From Lachnospiraceae bacterium (GTDB lineage: Bacteria; Bacillota; Clostridia; Lachnospirales; Lachnospiraceae): a stretch of 64,000 nucleotides of DNA. Where the stretch lies: the NCBI GenBank assembly GCA_022647575.1, contig JALCKY010000003.1:207001-271000 (forward strand), given 5' to 3'. This document shows positions 26,142-35,392 of this stretch, piece by piece. Positions within the stretch are counted from its first letter, which is position 1. Each line of letters opens with the position of its first letter. The translations under genes were made by a program, and so were the position numbers. The notes below the pieces were generated by a model, which saw nothing but the letters and a program-made list of their open reading frames with translations, did not search any database and was not told where the DNA came from.

Positions 26142-27626
26142 TTACTGCGGGTTGTTTTCGTCGAAGATATCCTGCAGTTCTGACTTGTTCTCGTCAATGG
26201 CTTCTTTCATAGTCTTGTCTCCTGACCAGACGGAGGAGAAGACCGTATCCAGAGTCGAGTTGAAATCTTCCGTTCCATTGACATAGTACCATGCCGTTGA
26301 CTTGCTGTTGTTCTTAGCGTAATCGACAACCGCCGATTTGTACATGTCATGATCCGGATAATTCGGATTGTTGATCCATTTGTCGGTCAGGGTCGAATCC
26401 GTGTACCAGGAATCAAGGATCGGCATCCAGGTTCCGGCTTCGATCAGGGACCAGCTGTTCTCTTCTTTATAATACCACTTCAGCCATTCCATTGCTTCTG
26501 CCGGATGCTTGGTTGTGGAGAAGACGACGTTCGGTCCGCCTGTGCAGATCGTGACTTTGTCTTTCATATAAGGAAGCACGCCGACGCCGTACTTGAAATC
26601 AGCGCTCGGGCCGAGGAAGGTGCCGACATTCCATGCACCGTCTGTTGCCATAACAACTTTCTTGCTGCCCAGAGAAGATTCCAGGGCATTTGCCGCAGAT
26701 GTGACAGGCGGCGCGCAGTGATACTTGCTGGAAAGATCTGCGATTTTCTGAAGGGCATCCACTGTCGCATCCGAATCAATCGTGCAGGTCTTGCCGTCTT
26801 CGCTGTAGTAGCCGGCGCCGTTTGACTTAGCCCAGACTTCCAGCTGCCACGGCAGGCAGTTGATCGTGCATCCGTAGATGTCAATGTTATTCGCATCGAA
26901 ATCCGGTGACAGGGCGTTGTTGCCGTTTGTATCAAGAGTCAGGGTCTGAGCTGTCTTGACGAATGTATCCCAGTCCCATGCACTGTCTGCTGAAGCCGGC
27001 GGCGTCACGGATGCCGGATCGATGCCTTCTTTTGTGCAGACATCATTCAGAAGATCAATGTTGTACCAGAGGTTCAGGATTTCATTTGCCGCAGAATAGG
27101 CAACCGGCTGTCCCTCATATTTGAAGGTAAGAGAATCCAGCGGTTTTGCATCGCCTTCGGCATACATATCGGAGATATCCGCCAGCAGTCCGTTTTCAGC
27201 AAATTTCAGAACGCCTGCCTCGGACATGATGGCTGTATCCGGAAGCTCGCCTGCCGTTGCCATGGCATTCAGCTTCGTCACATAAGTATCGTGGTCAATC
27301 TTGACGACTTCAACTTCAATCTTGTCCTGTTCACTGTTGAACTTCTCGGCGACCTTCTGTGTGGCCGCTGTTTCTGTTTCATTTCCCCACTGAGCATAGG
27401 TGATATGAACCTTGCCGTCATCCGCCGTGGATGCTGCCGTCGATGCGGCTGTGGATGCCGCCGTCGAAACTGCTGTCGAAGCCGCCGTGGATGCCGCTGT
27501 CGATGCTGCTTTGGATGCTGCCGTGCTTGCCGCCGTACTTGACGTACTGCTTCCGCAGCCGGTTAATACGATTGCCGCCGCTGTAATAGCTGCGAGAGAT
27601 GCACTGATGAACCCTCTCTTTTTCAT
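26142..27626 (-). CDS. Sugar ABC transporter substrate-binding lipoprotein
   Basis: 494 aa from ATG 27626, with a GGAGG site seven or so bases upstream; an ATG at 27641 lies before that site. Lipobox LTGC near residue 22, then a STAAS repeat linker of about 45 residues, then a family 1-type solute-binding domain (VHITYAQWGNETE, TMKEAIDENKSELQ at the end). It captures oligosaccharides for the two permeases. The linker is unusually regular and matches the composition of the 21.5-kb lipoprotein. Confidence 0.93.
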   Translation of the reverse strand: MKKRGFISASLAAITAAAIVLTGCGSSTSSTAASTAASKAASTAASTAASTAVSTAASTAASTAASTADDGKVHITYAQWGNETETAATQKVAEKFNSEQDKIEVEVVKIDHDTYVTKLNAMATAGELPDTAIMSEAGVLKFAENGLLADISDMYAEGDAKPLDSLTFKYEGQPVAYSAANEILNLWYNIDLLNDVCTKEGIDPASVTPPASADSAWDWDTFVKTAQTLTLDTNGNNALSPDFDANNIDIYGCTINCLPWQLEVWAKSNGAGYYSEDGKTCTIDSDATVDALQKIADLSSKYHCAPPVTSAANALESSLGSKKVVMATDGAWNVGTFLGPSADFKYGVGVLPYMKDKVTICTGGPNVVFSTTKHPAEAMEWLKWYYKEENSWSLIEAGTWMPILDSWYTDSTLTDKWINNPNYPDHDMYKSAVVDYAKNNSKSTAWYYVNGTEDFNSTLDTVFSSVWSGDKTMKEAIDENKSELQDIFDENNPQ

Positions 27627-27690
27627 TGCCTTTTCCTCCATACCTGCTGTTTTATCATCATAACATCAACTGACTGATTTATTTTATAAA

Positions 27691-27710
27691 GGTAGGGCCC
27701 TACCATTATA
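27691..27710 (-). promoter_or_regulatory. Promoter with perfect 14-base palindromic operator
   Basis: A perfect palindrome GGTAGGGCCCTACC (27691-27704) abuts a TATAAT -10 box read on the minus strand (27705-27710), so the transcription start would fall inside it. It lies in the gap between the GH127 gene and the binding protein gene, giving the transporter operon its own promoter. It is a textbook repressor position. The palindrome does not resemble the candidate LacI sites at 29.7 kb, so another regulator may bind it. Confidence 0.7.
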
Positions 27711-27727
27711 ATCATTAAGGTGTTCCA

Positions 27728-29659
27728 TTAAAACAGAATTTTCTGCCAGACGCTCATCTCGCCTTCGCCGCGGTTCTGCCACTGGAAATAAGGAATCGCC
27801 CGGCACTTCTTCGGTTTCTTCCTGGCGCCTTTGAATTCCCCATACAGCCGGGAATCCGGCACTCCGCTTCCGACCTGCACGCCGCCAAACTCAAGCACCG
27901 GGATCGCCCCCGGAAGATTCCTGATCGGTTTTCCTTCTCTTACAGGTTCATTTTCCTTCACGTAAATTTCGGAAAGCATCTTTCCGTTGTCCGCCTCTTC
28001 CAGACAGTAGACCAGCGGTCCTTTTTTCAGGGCCACCCTGCCGGCATCCGCCCGGACTGAATTATTGGCCGCCATCCAGTGCGGGACGATTCTGAAAGAA
28101 AGCTCCAGCCTGTTTTCCCCGTCTCTGAGGGAAACGGTGATGTAGCTGTTCCGGACCGCCGGAGTGCTGCCGGCGCCGTTTACTTTCAGTTCCCAGCCTT
28201 CTGCATAGGACGGAATCCGGATCTTCAGCTTCCCGTTTCCCGAAGATGTGCAGGTTATCGTTAACCTTCCGGAGCGTAAAAAATCGGATTCCATTTTCAG
28301 CAGATAAGACTTACCCGACTTTTCCAGTTTTGCTTCCGAAGAAATGAATTCGTGGATATAAAGCGTTCCGTTCGGATCGGATGCGTAAATGTACTGGCCG
28401 ACGGATGCGATCGTCCTGGCTGCATTCGGCGGACAGCAGGCACAGCCGAACCATTTCTGGCGGACCGGTTTCACATGCTTCATGTAAGTGTGGTCCGTGC
28501 AGAATTCCGGTACGACTTCCAGCGGGTTCACATAGAAGTAACGGTTTCCCTCTGTGTTAATGCTTCCGAGGATCGTGTTGTAAAGGGCCAGTTCAACGAT
28601 GTCATAATAGCCTGCGTTTCCCGTTGCGGAAGCCATCCTCTGTCCGAACATCATCAGCCCGACCGATGCACAGGTCTCACTGTAATTCGTCGTATTCGGC
28701 AGATCGTAGTCCGTCGTAAAACGTTCTCCGATTCCGCTCGAGCCGATGCTTCCCGTAATATACATCCTGCGGCTGACGGTGTTTTCCCACAGGCGGCGGC
28801 AGGCCTTCATCATTTCCTGATCCCGGTATTCTTCTGCCAGATCTGCCATGGCAGAGAACAGATACATCGCACGCACCGCATGGCCTTCTGCCTTCGTCTG
28901 CATGAGGGGCGGCTTATCCGCTACGAAATACTTGTCGTCAAATTCGGCCAGATCGCTGAAAAAGTCATATCCGCCGCGTTTCTTAATCTCTTCCATCAGG
29001 TAATTCGGCGTTCCGCCGCGCTCGCTGACGAAATATTTTGCCTGTTCCAGATATTTCCGGTCGCCGGTCGCACGGTAGAGCTTGATCAGTCCGACTTCCA
29101 CTTCCGGATGTCCCGGATATCCGGCAATCTGTCCTTTGCCTTTTCCGAAAATGCTGCACACGTGATCGGCGTTTTTCTTCGCGATGTTCAGGATGGCTTC
29201 ATTTCCCGTTGCCTGATGATACGCAGCCGCTGCTTCATAAAAATGTCCGCAGGTGTAAAGCTCGTGGCCTTCCACCAGATTCGTCCATTTCCTATCCGGG
29301 GCATTGACGGTGTAATACGTGTTGAGATATCCGTCTGCTTCCTGTGCGCGTCCGATCAGGTCGATTGCCTTCTCCGCGTACTTCATGTTCTCTTTTCCGT
29401 ATCCGGCTTCCAGGCAGTAGGCGACAGCCTCCAGCCATTTATACAGATCCGTGTCCAGGAAGACCACGCCTTTTCTTTCACCCTTCAGTTCACCCGCCGC
29501 GATCTGGAAGTTCCGGATGCAGGAGGCTCTGTCCGAGCTCTCGGTCGTCAGTTTCTTCCACTGGTACGGAATCATGACGTCCGCAACCTTTTTAACATAT
29601 CCGCCGAACAGGCTGTCCGTGATTCGGATGTTCTTCAGTTCCAGCTGCTGCAGTCCCAT
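27728..29659 (-). CDS. GH127 beta-L-arabinofuranosidase
   Basis: 643 aa with no signal peptide, so cytosolic. It matches the DUF1680/GH127 family: acid/base E312 in GIGERF, zinc ligands E328 and C330 in SETC, and the CACCPPN segment with the nucleophile C408 and ligand C409. The spacing between these is nearly that of the Bifidobacterium enzyme HypBA1. It releases beta-1,2-linked arabinofuranose, as found on plant extensin-type glycoproteins, so the locus probably handles both arabinan and hydroxyproline-linked arabinosides. It lies upstream of the transporter genes on the same strand and divergent from the LacI gene. Confidence 0.93.
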   Translation of the reverse strand: MGLQQLELKNIRITDSLFGGYVKKVADVMIPYQWKKLTTESSDRASCIRNFQIAAGELKGERKGVVFLDTDLYKWLEAVAYCLEAGYGKENMKYAEKAIDLIGRAQEADGYLNTYYTVNAPDRKWTNLVEGHELYTCGHFYEAAAAYHQATGNEAILNIAKKNADHVCSIFGKGKGQIAGYPGHPEVEVGLIKLYRATGDRKYLEQAKYFVSERGGTPNYLMEEIKKRGGYDFFSDLAEFDDKYFVADKPPLMQTKAEGHAVRAMYLFSAMADLAEEYRDQEMMKACRRLWENTVSRRMYITGSIGSSGIGERFTTDYDLPNTTNYSETCASVGLMMFGQRMASATGNAGYYDIVELALYNTILGSINTEGNRYFYVNPLEVVPEFCTDHTYMKHVKPVRQKWFGCACCPPNAARTIASVGQYIYASDPNGTLYIHEFISSEAKLEKSGKSYLLKMESDFLRSGRLTITCTSSGNGKLKIRIPSYAEGWELKVNGAGSTPAVRNSYITVSLRDGENRLELSFRIVPHWMAANNSVRADAGRVALKKGPLVYCLEEADNGKMLSEIYVKENEPVREGKPIRNLPGAIPVLEFGGVQVGSGVPDSRLYGEFKGARKKPKKCRAIPYFQWQNRGEGEMSVWQKILF

Positions 29660-29678
29660 TTGATGGCCTCTCTGGTTG

Positions 29679-29787
29679 GTTTAACGTTTACCCTTTACTG
29701 CCAAATAAAATCCGCTTTACGCGGTTTTTTAGGTTATCGTTTAACTTATGAGATTATCCTACTCCTCCTGCTCCGGTTTGTAAACCG
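29679..29787. promoter_or_regulatory. Candidate LacI operators in the GH127/LacI divergent region
   Basis: The 299-base gap has two similar CG-centred sites, GTTTAACGTTTACC (29679-29692) and GGTTATCGTTTAAC (29732-29745), 53 bases apart, and a perfect inverted repeat CGGTTT-GT-AAACCG (29774-29787). LacI proteins bind CG-centred palindromes, and the spacing is close to five helical turns, so looping is possible. A small CCGC/GCGG hairpin followed by six T lies at 29712-29730. Confidence 0.5.
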
Positions 29788-29958
29788 TTTTTGTGAAAAT
29801 CGTCAGAAGTGTCAATTTATGCCGGAGTTATTTGGATATTTTGCATGAATTCCGATTTTTCCCTTCTTATGAAAACCTTGACGAATGGTCACGATGAAAG
29901 TAAAATCAAGGTAAACCTTAAACCATCTGTTTCATTTCCCGAAGACAAAGGACAGACT

Positions 29959-30999
29959 ATGGCGAATATGAAGGATATTGCGGAAAAAGCAGGCGTTTCC
30001 GTAACCACTGTTTCAAAAGTCCTGAATAAAAAGGGCAGCATCAGTCCGGAGATCACGAAGAAGATCTTGGAGATTGCCAAATCGCTGAACTATGTCCCGA
30101 ATTTCTATGCCCGTTCCCTCAAAATGGAAAAGAGCCGCGTCATCGGAATTATCGCCGAGGATATCACGGTATTCAACGCGGCACCGATCATCGACGGAAT
30201 CGGAGCCCGCTGCGAAGAAGAAGGCTATCATTATATTCTTGAGAATCTGAGGATCAACAATCTGAAGATCATGCCGGATGTCAACGTAAATGAATACAAC
30301 GATATCGTCGCCGAATCCCTGGATTTTATGAAATCCATGCAGGTAGACGGCATCATTTTCCTCGGCTGCCATTCGCACCGCGTCCGTACGCTTCCGGAAA
30401 TCCATAATACCAATTTCGTCTGCGCATACTGCACCAGTGCGGATTCCTCAATCCCGTCCGTTATGTATGACGACAAAAAAGCCGGCAAGGAAGCCGGCCT
30501 CTACCTGCTGAACCGCGGGCATAAAAAAATCGGCATCATCGCCGGTCCGCTGAGCAGCATCCATACCATCAACCGCCTGGCCGGTTTTCAGGAAGCCCTC
30601 TATGAGAAGGGCGTCCCGTATAATCCGTCCCTCTTCCGGGTCGGCAACTGGGAACGCGACTCCGGCTATGACCTGGCCAGGGAACTGATTGCCGAAAAAG
30701 CCGACGCGATTTTCTGTCTGAACGACCTGATGGCGGTCGGCGCCATCAACGCCTGTTCCCAGGCGGGCATGAATGTCGGAAAAGAAATTGCCGTCATGGG
30801 CTTCGATAACCGTGACATTGCCGCGGTCACCAATCCTGCCCTGACTTCCATGGCAATCCCCCTTTACGAAATCGGCTATCGTTCCGGCGATCTGGTCATG
30901 GATATGATCAATGGGAAACCTCTTTCCGGCAGGGAAAACAACGTTCTGCTCGGCTGCTCCATTATCGAACGGGCATCCACCGGGGCAAAAAAGAAATAA
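29959..30999 (+). CDS. LacI family transcriptional regulator
   Basis: 346 aa from ATG 29959 (AAAGGAC site); the open frame extends upstream without a good start. The N-terminal helix-turn-helix reads MKDIAEKAGVSVTTVSKVLN with the hinge NFYARSLK; the rest is a sugar-binding periplasmic-type domain with DAIFCLNDLMAVGAI. It is divergent from GH127 and the most likely local regulator of the arabinan locus, with an arabinose-containing sugar as inducer. The LytS-like kinase gene follows after 24 bases and may be cotranscribed. Confidence 0.93.
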   Translation: MANMKDIAEKAGVSVTTVSKVLNKKGSISPEITKKILEIAKSLNYVPNFYARSLKMEKSRVIGIIAEDITVFNAAPIIDGIGARCEEEGYHYILENLRINNLKIMPDVNVNEYNDIVAESLDFMKSMQVDGIIFLGCHSHRVRTLPEIHNTNFVCAYCTSADSSIPSVMYDDKKAGKEAGLYLLNRGHKKIGIIAGPLSSIHTINRLAGFQEALYEKGVPYNPSLFRVGNWERDSGYDLARELIAEKADAIFCLNDLMAVGAINACSQAGMNVGKEIAVMGFDNRDIAAVTNPALTSMAIPLYEIGYRSGDLVMDMINGKPLSGRENNVLLGCSIIERASTGAKKK

Positions 31000-31023
31000 A
31001 GAACCGTAATTATCGGAGGGCTC

Positions 31024-32370
31024 ATGTATTCCAACTACCTCTCTTATATCGCGACGGAAATATTCTTCATGATTGTCACCGCCGTACTTCTGCTCCGACT
31101 CCTGAGCCACAGCCATACGGGGAAAGAAGTCCGCATCCTGCGGATTATGTTCATCCTGTACCTGATTCTTCTTTTTACCGATATCTTCTGGGCGCTGACA
31201 GAAGACAATATTCTCCGGCCGCCTGTCTTTCTCAACGCTCTGATCAATGCCGCCGCAGACTGCATCATTACCATCGGGTGCTACTGCTGGTGCCGCTTCA
31301 TTCTGGAACGGATGCATTTTTCAGATTCTTTAAGCAGGCTTTCCGGGATCTTCCTGATGCTTCCGGCTGCCGCAATCTGCACCATCGATCTTCTTTCCAT
31401 CTTTACCGGATGGTTCTTTTTCATCGATGCCTCAGGGCATTATCAGGATGCTCCTCTTTTTAACATTCAGGGCATCGTCAATTACTGCTACCTGATCATT
31501 CCGACGGTCTGGTCCGTCGTGCATCTGATCCGGACGCACAGCCGTCAGGATTTTCCGGAATACGCCGGCTACCTGCTTTATTTCATCCCCCTTGCCGTCG
31601 TCACCTATCTTGAGGATATCCTGCCGAATGTCCCTCTGATGGCCATGAGCATTCTCCTGGCACTGCTGATTCTTTTCCTGTCCGTCTATGTCGACCAGGA
31701 AAAAGCAATCCTGAAACAGGGAAAAGAACTTGCGGAGACCCATGCCGCAATACTGGAAAAGGAACAGGAACTGTCTGAATCGCGGATGTCAATCATGCTC
31801 AGCCAGATACAGCCTCATTTCCTGTACAACGTCCTGGTGGCGATTCAGGCGATGTGCCACGGCAAGGCGCCCGAAGCAGAAAAGACCACCATCGAATTCT
31901 CGCAGTTCCTGAGGGGCAACCTGGATTCCCTGACCCAGCGCACGCCCATTCTTTTCACAAAGGAACTGGAGCATACGAAAAATTACCTGAGCCTGGAAGT
32001 CACGCGGTTCGGTGACGATACCCTTCATATCATCTATGATATCCGGGCAACCGACTTCCGCATTCCAGCCCTGTCCCTGCAGCCGGTGGTTGAAAATGCC
32101 GTCAGATACGGCGTCATGCAGCGGGAAGACGGCGGCACGGTCACCATCTCTACCGAAGATACCGGAAATGCCTATCTGATCAAGGTGACGGATGACGGCG
32201 TCGGCTTCGATGTCATGACGCCGAAAAGCGACGGGCGCACGCATATCGGCATCTCCAATGTCCGCAGCCGGATTGAAAAGATGTGCGGAGGCACTCTGGA
32301 AATCAAAAGCATTCCGGACAAGGGCACCAAAGCCGTCATCACGATTCCCAAAAAAAATCTGCCTGAATAA
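31024..32370 (+). CDS. LytS/YesM-like membrane sensor histidine kinase
   Basis: 448 aa from ATG 31024 (GGAGG). The N-terminal half has about six or seven transmembrane helices (10-225) and no large external domain. A coiled stretch leads to the His_kinase domain with the phospho-acceptor in SQIQPHFLYNVL and a HATPase domain (VVENAVRYGV, DDGVGFD, HIGISNVRSRI). This is the HPK7-type kinase class. The signal is unknown. The likely partner regulator is the convergent gene just downstream. Confidence 0.92.
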   Translation: MYSNYLSYIATEIFFMIVTAVLLLRLLSHSHTGKEVRILRIMFILYLILLFTDIFWALTEDNILRPPVFLNALINAAADCIITIGCYCWCRFILERMHFSDSLSRLSGIFLMLPAAAICTIDLLSIFTGWFFFIDASGHYQDAPLFNIQGIVNYCYLIIPTVWSVVHLIRTHSRQDFPEYAGYLLYFIPLAVVTYLEDILPNVPLMAMSILLALLILFLSVYVDQEKAILKQGKELAETHAAILEKEQELSESRMSIMLSQIQPHFLYNVLVAIQAMCHGKAPEAEKTTIEFSQFLRGNLDSLTQRTPILFTKELEHTKNYLSLEVTRFGDDTLHIIYDIRATDFRIPALSLQPVVENAVRYGVMQREDGGTVTISTEDTGNAYLIKVTDDGVGFDVMTPKSDGRTHIGISNVRSRIEKMCGGTLEIKSIPDKGTKAVITIPKKNLPE

Positions 32371-32386
32371 ATCAGGCAGATTTTTT
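32352..32386. terminator. Bidirectional terminator
   Basis: Near-perfect stem AAAAAATCTGCCTGA/TCAGGCAGATTTTTT with a 5-base loop, overlapping the end of the kinase gene. It serves both the kinase and the convergent regulator gene. Confidence 0.95.
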
Positions 32387-32406
32387 GGACATGGCATTTT
32401 TTATTT

Positions 32407-33210
32407 TTATTGTTTCTGGTCCAGTATTCCGACCGTAAATTCTCCCCATTCGTACTGACTCATATATTCGCCGGCATAAGCGTTCACGGCAGCCGGATCC
32501 ATTTCCAGGAACCGGTAGTAATCGCAGTCAATCCGCGACGGATCGATGGCAATGGCACCGAAGGTTCTGACAATGACCGCTTCCTCATCGATGTCTTTCA
32601 GCATGTGGCACATATTGGCGATGATCGTCTGAAGATAGCTCTGATGCGTCAGATCATACGGTGCATCTTCAAACATGACGGCCGCCAGTTCGCGCGTCGT
32701 GCAGGAAGTTCCTCTTTTATGGACGAGGTAGGCAAAAAGTTCCTTTGCCTTTTTTTTGGAAAACTGAACCGGAGTACCGTTCTTCAGAACTTCGAAATTC
32801 CCGAAGCACCGGACCTGCAGACGCTGATCCTGGCTCGTCTGAAGATTTGAAACAGCCCCGATGTGATCCAGCTCTTCCCGGATGCGTTCCGGCGTCACCG
32901 GTTTCATGATATATCCGGATGCGTGGACGGAAAAGGCGTCCAGCGCATAGCTGGAAAATCCCGTCACGAAAATAATCCAGGTCCCGGGAGATGCCTTTTT
33001 GATTCTTCCTGCCAGTTCAATGCCGGTCATGCCCGGCATCTCGATATCCATGAAAGCAGCTTCCGGCCGGTATCCTTCCTGTTCGACTGCTTTCAGCGCC
33101 TCTGAAACTTTCCGGTAGCTGCTCAGCTCCGCGTCGGGCTCCACATTCAGGATGGCATCGTTCAGACTCTGCAGTGCAAGTCTTTCATTGTCGATCGTCA
33201 GTATTTTCAC
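32407..33210 (-). CDS. Response regulator with receiver and SARP-type winged-helix domain
   Basis: 267 aa from GTG 33210, which has a GAGGG site eight bases upstream; an in-frame ATG at 33225 has none. The receiver (1-120) has the acidic pair in IDNERL, phospho-aspartate in AFMDIEMPGMTG and lysine in IMKPVTP. A winged-helix domain of the OmpR/SARP kind follows (VRCFGNFEVLKNG, KKKAKELFAYLVHKRG). It lies tail to tail with the LytS-like kinase, an unusual layout for a cognate pair, but no other kinase or regulator is near. Targets are unknown. Confidence 0.85.
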   Translation of the reverse strand: MKILTIDNERLALQSLNDAILNVEPDAELSSYRKVSEALKAVEQEGYRPEAAFMDIEMPGMTGIELAGRIKKASPGTWIIFVTGFSSYALDAFSVHASGYIMKPVTPERIREELDHIGAVSNLQTSQDQRLQVRCFGNFEVLKNGTPVQFSKKKAKELFAYLVHKRGTSCTTRELAAVMFEDAPYDLTHQSYLQTIIANMCHMLKDIDEEAVIVRTFGAIAIDPSRIDCDYYRFLEMDPAAVNAYAGEYMSQYEWGEFTVGILDQKQ

Positions 33211-33373
33211 TGAAATTTCCCTCATATTTTTAATGAGCAGTCATAAGGTATCTACTGCCCATTTTATTGCTATGGGGTATTTTTTTCAAGAAAAACCCGA
33301 TTTTCCAGCCTGTTTTTGACACCATTCCTTTTCGCTCCTGATTTTCGGAAAAGCATTCCGTCAAAGTTTCCGG

Positions 33374-34087
33374 TTACGGTTCTGTTTTTATGAAGCCTTT
33401 TACTGCTTCCACCGCCGATTTCTGCTGCTCTTCCCTGGAAATCACCGCCGCCGCATCGCCGCGCTGCACGCCGTAGTTCCCGAACTGCGCATGGTTGCCG
33501 CCTTCGATCCTGACGACGTGTTCCGTTCCTTTCAGATGTTTTTCCACGCTGACATTCAGCGAGCCGTAAATGACCAGGGTCCGGTCTCCGGGATAATCTC
33601 CGTAGAGATACGCGCCCATCAGAATCAGTCCTTTGACTTTTTCCGGATGCCCCGCGGCATAGGCACTTGAGATTGCTCCTCCCATGGAATGTCCCCCGAC
33701 ATACCACTCTTTGATATCCGGGAGTTTTTCCATCGCTTCATCCGCGGCGTTCTCATTGAAGATTGCCATGTTGAGCGGCATCTTCACCAGCACGCAGGTC
33801 ACTCCGCACTCTTCCCTGATTTTTTCAAGAATCGGCAGATAGGCTGAGGCCTCGACTTTTGCGCCGGGATAGAAAATGAATCCGGTGCCGGTATCCTTTT
33901 CATTTCCCGCAGGAAGAATGATCAGGTTTCCGTCCGTTTCAATGGTCCTGTCATTCTGCAGAAAAGCGGTCGCCGTACTGTCCGCATGATAATAGACGGA
34001 AGCATAAATCAAAAAACCTCCCGCAAGAACCGCCAGGAAAATAAGCAGGATGATCAGAATCCGCCATACTTTTTTCTTCATCGTCAT
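33374..34087 (-). CDS. Membrane-anchored alpha/beta hydrolase
   Basis: 237 aa with one N-terminal transmembrane helix (8-30), the catalytic domain facing outside. The nucleophile elbow is GGHSMGGA and the likely catalytic histidine is in EGGNHAQFG. The family resembles dienelactone hydrolase-like proteins found in many Bacillota; the substrate is unknown. It is the last gene of the TetR-led operon and overlaps the upstream gene by four bases. Confidence 0.88.
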   Translation of the reverse strand: MTMKKKVWRILIILLIFLAVLAGGFLIYASVYYHADSTATAFLQNDRTIETDGNLIILPAGNEKDTGTGFIFYPGAKVEASAYLPILEKIREECGVTCVLVKMPLNMAIFNENAADEAMEKLPDIKEWYVGGHSMGGAISSAYAAGHPEKVKGLILMGAYLYGDYPGDRTLVIYGSLNVSVEKHLKGTEHVVRIEGGNHAQFGNYGVQRGDAAAVISREEQQKSAVEAVKGFIKTEP

Positions 34088-34593
34088 GCCCCGGCAAGCA
34101 GAAGGCAGATCAGGAACATCGTCTGTGCAAGGGTATTGGTTCCTTCTTCGATCCAGTTCGCGCGGACGCTCTCCTTTTCCATTTTTGCGGACATCACGAT
34201 CATCAGCGCCATGCCGGCCGCACCGGCAGCCAGAAAAATCACTGCCGGAAATGAAACCATTCCGTGCAGAACCGTCAGGAATCTTTCACCGCTGAAGACA
34301 GAAGCCAGTACCAGTACGGCAAAGCCTCCGAACATGCCGATCCGGAAGATTTTCGGAAGAACCGTCCTGTCTTTTCCGGTGAGGACGATCATGAATTTCC
34401 AGATCACTTTGCAGAAGCCTCCGACCGTACAGGCAAGAACGCCTGCCAGGAAAAAACCTCCCATCCGGAATCCGGGATCCGCAGCGGAAGCGACTCCCGC
34501 CATTTTCCGGTAAAACAGAATCCCGAGAATAAAAAAGAGAACAACCGGAACGAGATCCAGCATGGCAAGCGAAACCTTCTTACTGTTCGCCAT
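34084..34593 (-). CDS. Small multi-pass membrane protein
   Basis: 169 aa with about four transmembrane helices (10-28, 45-65, 85-103, 112-135) and a fifth at the C terminus. There are no motifs I recognise. Overlaps with both neighbours (14 and 4 bases) show tight translational coupling within the TetR-led operon. Confidence 0.75.
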   Translation of the reverse strand: MANSKKVSLAMLDLVPVVLFFILGILFYRKMAGVASAADPGFRMGGFFLAGVLACTVGGFCKVIWKFMIVLTGKDRTVLPKIFRIGMFGGFAVLVLASVFSGERFLTVLHGMVSFPAVIFLAAGAAGMALMIVMSAKMEKESVRANWIEEGTNTLAQTMFLICLLLAGA

Positions 34594-35392
34594 TTTTCCG
34601 GCCCCCGAGCGAGTAAATCGGAATCAGCGGAAGGAGGATCGGCGTATGTTCCGCATAGGTGCGGTACTCCGGATCTTTTCCGTAACGTGCTTCCTGCCGT
34701 TTTTCCAGACGCTTTGCCCCGCCGACCATGATCATAAGAATCGTCACATAGCCCGCGATTGCCATCACCCACTGCAGGATTCCGGAAATCGCATTCAGTC
34801 CGCCGATCAACACGCCTGTCCAGAAAACCATTTCCCCGAAATAATTCGGGCAGCGCACGAACCGGTAGACTCCCGACATCGCCGGTTTATCCGGACTGAT
34901 TTTTTTCAGTTTGTGTTTCTGAAGGTCCGCTTCCGTTTCCAGGACAAGTCCGGCAAGACTGATCAGCAGGCCGATCAGCGGCAGCACCGTTTCCGTGCCT
35001 TTTCCATTGAATGCCCTGAAGAAGACCGGGCAGGTCTGCAGAATATAGAGAGCCGCCACGCAGATCCAGATTGCCAGTTTCACAAAGAACGGCTCGTCGC
35101 TTCCGCTGCCCTTCTGTGCATTCAGGACTTTCCGGTACGCACCGGACTTGTTTTCCCGGTAAATCAGGAAGCCTGCCAGCCTGAGACCGTAAGCTGCAAA
35201 AATCAGGCACTGAAGAATCATGACAGGTCCGAAGGCATAACCCTTCAGAAGGATCGTGACCAGATAGGCGATGCCCAGGCCCGCAATGGAAATTCCGTAT
35301 CCCGTCGACAGGAAATAAACCGTCTTTTTGAATCCGATGCTGCAGCATGCTGCGCTGACGATCAGAAAAATAAAGAAAAGTCCCCAGGTCAT
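34580..35392 (-). CDS. DUF1295 membrane protein (steroid 5-alpha-reductase-like fold)
   Basis: 270 aa, about seven transmembrane helices. The C-terminal signature RCPNYFGEMVFW, preceded by LETEADLQKHKLKK, is that of DUF1295, related to isoprenylcysteine methyltransferases and 3-oxo-5-alpha-steroid dehydrogenases. The family probably uses NADPH to reduce an unsaturated lipid; the substrate is unknown. With the adjacent NAD(P)-binding protein it suggests lipid or steroid-like metabolism. Confidence 0.87.
   Translation of the reverse strand: MTWGLFFIFLIVSAACCSIGFKKTVYFLSTGYGISIAGLGIAYLVTILLKGYAFGPVMILQCLIFAAYGLRLAGFLIYRENKSGAYRKVLNAQKGSGSDEPFFVKLAIWICVAALYILQTCPVFFRAFNGKGTETVLPLIGLLISLAGLVLETEADLQKHKLKKISPDKPAMSGVYRFVRCPNYFGEMVFWTGVLIGGLNAISGILQWVMAIAGYVTILMIMVGGAKRLEKRQEARYGKDPEYRTYAEHTPILLPLIPIYSLGGRKNGEQ

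Noticed and set aside
29712-29730. Terminator hairpin (CCGC/GCGG plus T run) upstream of LacI
   Set aside because: The stem is only four pairs and lies in a promoter region; not strong enough to call.
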